A stretch of DNA of 6,004 bases from Bacillota bacterium (lineage in GTDB: Bacteria > Bacillota > Dethiobacteria > DTU022 > UBA8154): positions 1 to 6,004 of the forward strand of contig DLUO01000017.1 in assembly GCA_003444595.1 (NCBI GenBank), in the 5' to 3' direction. Within the stretch, counting starts at the first letter, position 1. Every line of letters begins with the position of its first letter. Below the pieces are notes generated by a model that worked only from the letters and a program-made list of their open reading frames with translations, did not search any database and was not told the origin of the DNA. Of this stretch, positions 1 through 4,984 are shown piece after piece. The translations under genes and the position numbers were made by a program.

Positions 1-23
1 TTAGAACGTATTTTATTGTTCAA
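1..23 (-). CDS. 5' end of an unidentified leftward gene (partial, TTG start)
   Basis: Reading leftward, a strong Shine-Dalgarno sequence (AGAGGAGGG, about positions 32-40) is followed after 8 bases by a TTG at 23-21. The frame then stays open to the window edge, giving M-N-N-K-I-R-S. Only seven codons are visible, so no function can be assigned. Its support is the ribosome binding site and spacing, plus an AT-rich promoter-like stretch just upstream. It would be divergent from the exonuclease gene. The alternative is that the purine-rich run is chance, but a GAGGAGGG at this spacing is better than most ribosome binding sites in this window. Confidence 0.4.
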
Positions 24-28
24 CTTTA

Positions 29-58
29 TTGCCCTCCTCTCTTTTTATACAATATAAT
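29..58 (+). promoter_or_regulatory. candidate sigma-A-type promoter for the exonuclease gene
   Basis: A perfect -10 hexamer TATAAT (53-58) lies 18 bases downstream of TTGCCC (29-34), which matches the -35 consensus at four of six positions. Transcription would begin near position 65, leaving a leader of about 80 bases before the ATG at 147. The site overlaps the leader and ribosome binding site of the divergent leftward gene. This is consensus matching only. Confidence 0.4.
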
Positions 59-77
59 ATTAAATTAGAGTTGTCCA
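49..77 (-). promoter_or_regulatory. candidate promoter for the leftward edge gene
   Basis: On the minus strand, TGGACA (complement of 72-77) is a five-of-six -35 match. It is followed after 17 bases by TATTGT (49-54), or after 15 bases by the better -10 TATATT (51-56). Transcription would start only about 18 bases before the TTG start codon, giving a very short leader. It interleaves with the opposed promoter at 29-58, so the two could exclude each other. The evidence is weak and rests on consensus matching. Confidence 0.25.
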
Positions 78-146
78 GGCGCTTTTTCTGATGGTAAACC
101 CCTTGTTTTTTATTGCCGACTCTAGTAATATAGTCTTGGGAATATA

Positions 147-1022
147 ATGAATAATAATATTTTTAACACGATTGGGAAGAGTACTTTTATGATGACTGTC
201 AGGTATTTTTATGAAGTCGACTGTTTTAATTTAAATCGAAAAGCGCACCTTTATTATCCTTTTCCCTATCAGCTGGCCGATTTTTTTAGAAGGTTTTTTT
301 ATTCCAACCCGGGTAATCAATCCGCAAACGACCTGGGGAGAAAAGAAATAATTAAAAATATACAGGCCAAACTGGACACCGTCAAAGAAACCATTAATTG
401 GGAGCAGAGTCTCTTAAATGCTTCCTTTGTGGTTTTTGACAGCGAGACGACCGGCCTGCAACCTTTCGGGGGAGATAGAATTATATCACTGTCGGGGGTT
501 ATCGTTGAGGAAGGTGTTATTAAGACAGAGGCAATTTTTGATGAACTCATCAACCCCCTTCGCTCCATTCCTCCCCGCTCCACTGATATTACAGGTATAA
601 CCAATGCCATGATATCCGGTAGGCCGACCCTCTTTCAGGTGCTCCCCGAATTTCTGAATTTTATCGGCAGCAGGATCCTCGTTGCCCACTGTGCGTCGTT
701 TGATCTGGCTTTTTTAAATCTTGAGCTGGGGCAGTATTTAGCATCGCGCATTATGAACCCGGTTATTGATACACGCCTGGTGGCTCAAAAGATTCTTCCT
801 CATATGAACAGCTATTCGCTTGACAGTCTGCTGAAAAGCTTTAACCTGGAAATTAAAGGTAGGCACACATCGCGGGGTGATGCGTTGATGACGGCGCAAC
901 TATTTATCAAGCTTTTGGAAATACTAGAGGAAAAAGGTATTTATACCTTGAATCAACTCTCTCATTTCTTGTCCGCCAGTCAGACTCACGAGTCTTACTT
1001 AAAATGGAGGGGGCAACTTTAA
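147..1022 (+). CDS. DnaQ-like DEDDh 3'-5' exonuclease (DNA polymerase III epsilon-type domain)
   Basis: Predicted cytoplasmic 3'-5' exonuclease of the RNase T/DnaQ superfamily, acting on DNA or RNA ends with two metal ions. The exonuclease fold covers about residues 93-258. All five DEDDh residues are present: D98 and E100 in FDSETTGL, D186 in HCASFD, and H240 and D245 in HTSRGD. The family DITGIT motif is at 147-152. There is no polymerase, helicase or GIY-YIG domain, so this is a stand-alone exonuclease; it need not be the replicative proofreader. About 90 residues precede the domain. Residues 20-52 are very aromatic (13 of 33 are F or Y). The start is uncertain: ATG 147 has only a weak TTGGGA upstream, and tandem ATGs at 189 and 192 follow GGGAAGAG, also imperfect. 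The 3' end overlaps the convergent DUF294 gene by 4 bp. Stand-alone DnaQ-like genes of this type are often adjacent to DUF294 sensor genes in proteobacteria (from memory), so a shared role is plausible. Confidence 0.88.
   Translation: MNNNIFNTIGKSTFMMTVRYFYEVDCFNLNRKAHLYYPFPYQLADFFRRFFYSNPGNQSANDLGRKEIIKNIQAKLDTVKETINWEQSLLNASFVVFDSETTGLQPFGGDRIISLSGVIVEEGVIKTEAIFDELINPLRSIPPRSTDITGITNAMISGRPTLFQVLPEFLNFIGSRILVAHCASFDLAFLNLELGQYLASRIMNPVIDTRLVAQKILPHMNSYSLDSLLKSFNLEIKGRHTSRGDALMTAQLFIKLLEILEEKGIYTLNQLSHFLSASQTHESYLKWRGQL
1019..1022. other. shared convergent stop: palindromic TTAA ends both flanking genes
   Basis: The tetranucleotide TTAA is its own reverse complement. TAA at 1020-1022 ends the rightward exonuclease, and TAA read from 1021-1019 ends the leftward DUF294 gene. 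There is therefore no intergenic space for a dedicated terminator, and transcripts from both sides must run into the opposite gene. No obvious GC stem followed by a T-run was seen just past either stop. Confidence 0.95.
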
Positions 1023-2947
1023 CGAATAATTTTAAAATGGCTTTCGGTAATTCCCTGCAGGCGACTAACCATAATAAGAGCCTCCCGGAGCAGAGAATAT
1101 TCTCGGTTGGTCAATAACCGGGGGTTTATGTAATTGTCCGGTTGAAGACCTTTCCTCATTTTAGCCATGGCCTCCCTAATCCTTAGCATCATCAGTGTTT
1201 CATACGCCAAGGTGATATATTCGATATCCTTCTCCTTCAAGATGCCGCGTTTACCTATTTCCTCCAATCTTTCGAATGTATTTGTAACAAGCAAACCTTC
1301 TCTCAGGGCGAAAACCCTGGTGCAGTCTACGACATGAACACAGGCCGAGCTTTTAAGGTTTAATTCATGCCGGTGCTCCTTCGTCCGCTCCGTTTGAACG
1401 TGACGGAAGAGGCTAATGGGTACTTTTTTCCCTAGATTGTCCTGTACCAGAAAATTCAGCACCACAAAAGAATTGCGAAAGTTTCGAATAACAAAGTTAC
1501 GTAAAAGATCGTAAAGGCTTTTTTTACCGTATAGATATCTGAAATCAAGAAAGATGGTCATCAAGCGGACATTCTGGGGCTGAAGATCGTTTATCCACTC
1601 ATTAATAGTCTGGCGCCAGCTGCGAAAGGATCTGCACCATAACTCGTTATTGGCCATAACTCCTCCCTTGCAGCGCCGGAAACCGTACTGCTCCAACCCG
1701 GCAACAACCTTTTCTCCAAGCGTAAGAAAATAGTTTTTCACTATTTCGTCCTTCTCTTTGGGGACATCCTCATAAATGATTCCATTATCCTGGTCGGTAC
1801 GGGAATACTGCTCCTTCCTGCCGCTGCTGCCCATCGTTATCCAGCAGTAGCCTACCGGCGGAGGGCCGTATCCTTCTTCAATCATAGCCTGTTCGGAAAT
1901 ATGTATTATCTTACGGGTAATGCGGTCGTAAAACTCGGTGATGAGGGAAGTTATTTCTGCTACCGTCGCCCTTTCCACCAGAAGAGCCTGCAAGACCTGG
2001 TCAACCTCAGGACTGAGGCCGCACAGCTCTTCGATTGTGCTACTGGATTCGATTCTGTTCACAACGGCAAGTGAGCCGGTTCTTCTTGATTTAATGACAT
2101 CGCGCATGGAGACAATCCCGACCAGGCGCCCTTCTCCATCTACTACGACTACGTGCTTGATACGGTGCTTTACCATGAGCAGAAAGGCACGGTAGGTAAA
2201 GTCCTGAGGTTTAACAGTTATTATAGCCCTACTCATTATTTCCCCGGCAGTAAGCCTGGCACCGCTCTGCAGATCTGCTTCAAGCACTACCTTGGCAACA
2301 AGATCCTTTTCCGTAATAATTCCCAGTGGGGTATCCTGCTCCACAACAACGACGGAGCTGACCCCTTTACTGACCATAATCTCCGCTATCCGCCTAACGT
2401 TATCGCCAGGCAGGCAGGTAACCACTTTACTGGCCATAATATCGGAGACACGTTTTCTGAACCCCTGGTCCTGGTCCGGTAAATATTCGTCCTCATTAAA
2501 AAATTTTTGGTACAGAATCTTAATACGCTCAGTTAATAACCGGGTAAAAAAAGCAGCGAAATCAGGGTTTTCAATGGTAATTTCCTCAAATACTTCCTGG
2601 GGCAGAAGAAAACATCGGGTATCGATAACAGCCCTGGCAGAAGCAGGGTATTCTTCACCGGAGAGAAAAACGGCCTCACCCATAAACTCATAAGGTCTGC
2701 GATAGCCTGTTACAAATTCATGGCCGCTCTTGTCACTTACCGTTATCTCGACTTTTCCATCCACAACCAGAAACAGGACATGCTTGGACGTTTCTCCCTG
2801 CCTGCCGATATAGGCGCCAGCCGGATATATCTCCTCTCCCAGAGAAGCGGCAACCTTAAATAATAAGGCGTCATCCAGAAGGTTAAAGGGTTTAAACTTC
2901 CGCAAAACGTCTACTTTAGGTTGCAAATTAACATCTTTTATACTCAT
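1019..2947 (-). CDS. cNMP-binding/CBS/DUF294 nucleotidyltransferase-like signalling protein
   Basis: Soluble multidomain protein of the type described as a predicted signal-transduction protein with cAMP-binding and CBS domains (642 residues). Domain order: cNMP-binding beta-barrel (about 15-148), CBS 1 (167-221), CBS 2 (233-288), DUF294 nucleotidyltransferase-like domain (about 315-455) and DUF294 C-terminal domain (about 476-625). The nucleotidyltransferase signature is clear: MGSSGRKEQ at 372-380, then TDQDN at 384-388 with D385 and D387 as likely metal ligands. KGGVMANNELW at 427-437 is also family-typical. CBS pairs usually bind adenine nucleotides, so an energy-sensing role is likely, but the transferred group and target are unknown. 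The cNMP pocket motif GEAVFLSGEEYPASARAV has Tyr where the phosphate-binding Arg is expected. The start at 2947 was chosen because GGGGGAG lies 9 bases upstream. The frame stays open 22 codons further up to 3013, but an ATG at 2956 would abut the ribosome binding site directly. Confidence 0.9.
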   Translation of the reverse strand: MSIKDVNLQPKVDVLRKFKPFNLLDDALLFKVAASLGEEIYPAGAYIGRQGETSKHVLFLVVDGKVEITVSDKSGHEFVTGYRRPYEFMGEAVFLSGEEYPASARAVIDTRCFLLPQEVFEEITIENPDFAAFFTRLLTERIKILYQKFFNEDEYLPDQDQGFRKRVSDIMASKVVTCLPGDNVRRIAEIMVSKGVSSVVVVEQDTPLGIITEKDLVAKVVLEADLQSGARLTAGEIMSRAIITVKPQDFTYRAFLLMVKHRIKHVVVVDGEGRLVGIVSMRDVIKSRRTGSLAVVNRIESSSTIEELCGLSPEVDQVLQALLVERATVAEITSLITEFYDRITRKIIHISEQAMIEEGYGPPPVGYCWITMGSSGRKEQYSRTDQDNGIIYEDVPKEKDEIVKNYFLTLGEKVVAGLEQYGFRRCKGGVMANNELWCRSFRSWRQTINEWINDLQPQNVRLMTIFLDFRYLYGKKSLYDLLRNFVIRNFRNSFVVLNFLVQDNLGKKVPISLFRHVQTERTKEHRHELNLKSSACVHVVDCTRVFALREGLLVTNTFERLEEIGKRGILKEKDIEYITLAYETLMMLRIREAMAKMRKGLQPDNYINPRLLTNREYSLLREALIMVSRLQGITESHFKIIR

Positions 2948-2992
2948 GAATCTCATCTCCCCCTTACTCGCTACTTGTTTTTTCCGGCCGGT

Positions 2993-2998
2993 TATAAT
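2993..2998 (+). promoter_or_regulatory. candidate -10 box in the DUF294/DUF1015 divergent gap
   Basis: A perfect TATAAT lies in the 106-bp gap between the divergent starts at 2947 and 3054. No good -35 is present; CTACTT at 2971-2976, 16 bases upstream, is poor. Transcription to the right would start near 3005, giving a leader of about 50 bases. The same AT-rich run read leftward gives TATTAT (2999-2994), which could serve the DUF294 gene, again without a good -35. An 8-bp palindrome, CCGGCCGG (2984-2991), sits directly beside it and could be an operator or chance. Confidence 0.3.
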
Positions 2999-3053
2999 AA
3001 AATCTGAATACAAGAGCTGACGGATGATGCATAAAAAAGACGGGGGTTTGAAA

Positions 3054-4352
3054 ATGACAAATGTACTACCGATTAGAGGCTTACGTTTTAATCACACGGC
3101 CGGACTGGATTTTTCGAAGCTTATCTCGCCGCCTTACGATGTTATTACAGATGAAATGCAAGATGAATACTATAAAAAAAGTCCTTATAATGTTATACGT
3201 CTAGAATACGCAAAATCCTTTTCCGGAGACAACCACCACGAGAATAAATACATGCGTGCGGCAACAGTTTTTAAGGAATGGTTAAACAAGGGGATTCTCC
3301 TAAAGGAGAAAAAGCCTGCTTTTTATTTATATGAACAGCACTTTACAAGTAGTCAAAAAAAATATATCAGAAAAGGGCTTTTCTGTGGCGTAGCCTTATC
3401 TCCTTTTGAAGAAGGACAGGTAGTTCCTCATGAAGAAACAATGAGCAACCCCAAGGCTGATCGGTTGGAACTCTTAAGACACTGCGAGGCCAATTTCAGC
3501 CCTATCTTCGGCCTCTTTAAAGATAAAAGCAAAAAATTGGAGAGCTATACCGAAGCGATCAAAAAGAAACAGGAGCCGGCTATCGCTTTTACGGCTGACG
3601 ACGGACAACAGCACATGGTTTGGGTTATCACCGATCTTGCTGTTATAGAAAAGATTAAGACTTTTTTTGAGGACAAAAGTATTTTTATCGCCGACGGCCA
3701 TCACCGCTACGAAACAGCTTTACAGTTTTACCTGGAAAAAAAGGAACTGGAACAAAGTAAAGAAAGATATGGCCATGCACTTATGGCCCTCGTAAACATT
3801 TATGATGAGGGGCTTTTGACTTTTCCCACCCACCGCCTCATTACCCAAAGCGAAATTACGGGTACTGAGCTGCTGGAAAAACTGACAAGATATTTCTCTA
3901 TCAAGGAGTTGCCCCGGGTCAAAAGCCGTGATGAGTTACTCTCTATATTGGACAAGTTCTTAACGGGAGCCACTCAGGAAAAGATGACTTTTGGTCTTTA
4001 TACTCCGGAACAAAAACTGTTTCTTCTTACTTTAAAAGAGCTTGCTGAAAAAGAGAAACCCTTCCCCTGGCTTGATACAGTAGTCCTGCAGGAACTGGTT
4101 CTTTCTGATATTTTCAGCCTGGGGGAAGCAGAAAGGCAAAAAGAGTCTGGTTTAATCTACTTAAGGGACGAATGGGAAGCAAAACAGTTTGTTGATAACA
4201 AAGATGCCCGCTTCGCCTTTTTCGTTAACAAGCCTCCCCTGGAGGAAATAATCAACCTGTCCGAAAAAGGCATTCGTATGCCGCAAAAATCCACCTATTT
4301 CTATCCGAAGCTTGCTACGGGTTTGATCATGCTAAAACTGGGGGAAGTATAA
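3054..4352 (+). CDS. DUF1015 family protein (function unassigned)
   Basis: Conserved soluble protein of about 432 residues, the usual size for DUF1015. Family hallmarks seen: an N-terminal PIRGLRFN, SPPYDVI at 25-31, VPHEETM at 124-130, the central ADGHHRYETAL at 213-223, and a C-terminal MPQKSTYFYPK at 409-419. No signal peptide or membrane segment is visible. The DGHHR core resembles the phosphate-binding loop of the ParB/sulfiredoxin superfamily, and members have been annotated as ParB/Spo0J-related. That fold also includes the ADP-dependent serine kinase SerK. Clostridial members often lie beside serC and serA (from memory), so a link to serine metabolism is possible; none of those genes is visible here. 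The ATG at 3054 was chosen because the family normally begins a few residues before the RGLR(Y/F)N motif and GGGGG lies 7 bases upstream. An in-frame ATG at 3024 would add 10 residues. The gene is divergent from the DUF294 gene and convergent with the thioesterase gene. Confidence 0.88.
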   Translation: MTNVLPIRGLRFNHTAGLDFSKLISPPYDVITDEMQDEYYKKSPYNVIRLEYAKSFSGDNHHENKYMRAATVFKEWLNKGILLKEKKPAFYLYEQHFTSSQKKYIRKGLFCGVALSPFEEGQVVPHEETMSNPKADRLELLRHCEANFSPIFGLFKDKSKKLESYTEAIKKKQEPAIAFTADDGQQHMVWVITDLAVIEKIKTFFEDKSIFIADGHHRYETALQFYLEKKELEQSKERYGHALMALVNIYDEGLLTFPTHRLITQSEITGTELLEKLTRYFSIKELPRVKSRDELLSILDKFLTGATQEKMTFGLYTPEQKLFLLTLKELAEKEKPFPWLDTVVLQELVLSDIFSLGEAERQKESGLIYLRDEWEAKQFVDNKDARFAFFVNKPPLEEIINLSEKGIRMPQKSTYFYPKLATGLIMLKLGEV

Positions 4353-4441
4353 AGTATGGGCTGTTCAGGAACCGGCGGCAACATATCCCCAGCAGGGGAC
4401 GGCCCGTCGCAATTAATAATCCTATTTTTGCCTAGACAGAC

Positions 4442-4462
4442 AGGCGCCTTCGTAAGGCGCCT
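4442..4462 (+). terminator. GC-rich hairpin in the convergent gap, candidate terminator
   Basis: AGGCGCCTT (4442-4450), a 3-base loop CGT and AAGGCGCCT (4454-4462) form a perfect 9-bp stem between the convergent DUF1015 and thioesterase genes. Downstream on the plus strand there is only a short TTTT (4470-4473); a run of eight T follows much later at 4489-4496. Read leftward, no T-run follows at all. It is probably the terminator of the DUF1015 transcript, but the weak U-tract makes this uncertain. The remainder of the gap (4353-4494) holds only a small TCCCC/GGGGA inverted repeat (4386-4399) and no credible gene. Confidence 0.45.
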
Positions 4463-4494
4463 TCGCAGGTTTTCCGGAGTGAGGTATCTTTTTT

Positions 4495-4926
4495 TTAGGT
4501 TTCTTTTAATTCCAAAACCTTTTCTTTCATTATTCTCCAGAAAAAAGGATTATGCTTGCGCAGGACAATAGGCTTGCCTTTTCTATTCACAAAAGCGTGA
4601 ATTGTTTCGCCTTTTGCCAGCAGGGTATTTTTCCCCAGGTTAAATATTTCATAATAGAAACCAAGCTTGACATCTTCCAGAAAGTTCAGTCTTGTAACAA
4701 CCCGTAGCAGGTCATCATAACGCGCTGGGGATTTGTATTTGCAAAAGGCTTCGATTACGGGTAAAAATATTTCATTTTGCTCCAGATCCCTGTAGCTCAT
4801 CCCCAACCCCCTTAAATATTCACACCGCCCCACCTCAAACCAGACAAAATAGTTGGCATAGTAGGCCACGCCCATCTGATCCGTATCTTTATAACGCACC
4901 CTTACAGTAGTTTCATTGTGTTTCAT
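4495..4926 (-). CDS. acyl-CoA thioesterase, YbgC/4-hydroxybenzoyl-CoA thioesterase type (hotdog fold)
   Basis: Single-domain hotdog thioesterase of 143 residues, normal for the YbgC/4HBT family, predicted to hydrolyse short-chain or aryl acyl-CoA thioesters in the cytoplasm. The family signature is at the N-terminus: VRYKDTDQMGVAYYANYFVW at residues 10-29, with D16 as the expected catalytic aspartate and the following FE (30-31) beginning the central helix. The substrate cannot be read from sequence. The ATG at 4926 has GAGAGGGG upstream, with 10 bases between it and the start codon. The gene lies 58 bp downstream of pyk on the same strand with no terminator-like hairpin between, so the two are probably co-transcribed. 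No tol-pal genes are present, so a YbgC-like envelope role is unlikely here. The stop codon TAA is embedded in an A-rich run. Confidence 0.9.
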   Translation of the reverse strand: MKHNETTVRVRYKDTDQMGVAYYANYFVWFEVGRCEYLRGLGMSYRDLEQNEIFLPVIEAFCKYKSPARYDDLLRVVTRLNFLEDVKLGFYYEIFNLGKNTLLAKGETIHAFVNRKGKPIVLRKHNPFFWRIMKEKVLELKET

Positions 4927-4984
4927 TGCGCATAATCCCCTCTCTTACCTTAAGCTCCGCCGCCGGCATACTATGCTCCCACTG

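Noticed and set aside
317..689. Open frames on both strands inside the exonuclease gene (317-610 and 486-689 minus, 418-600 plus)
   Set aside because: They overlap the conserved catalytic motifs of the exonuclease and have no recognisable domain; they are frame shadows.
1938..2693. Three rightward open frames of 85-133 codons opposite the DUF294 gene
   Set aside because: They lie antisense to conserved CBS and cNMP domain sequence and have low-complexity Ser/Thr/Arg-rich translations; no independent support.
2984..2991. CCGGCCGG palindrome as an operator in the divergent gap
   Set aside because: At only 8 bp, with flanks that do not extend the symmetry, it is too short to claim as a specific binding site; noted only in the promoter entry.
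3474..3704. Leftward 76-codon open frame opposite the DUF1015 gene
   Set aside because: It covers the complement of conserved DUF1015 sequence and has no family resemblance.
4356..4571. Rightward 71-codon open frame after the DUF1015 gene
   Set aside because: It has no ribosome binding site, resembles no family I know, runs through the terminator-like hairpin and overlaps the 3' end of the well-supported thioesterase on the other strand.
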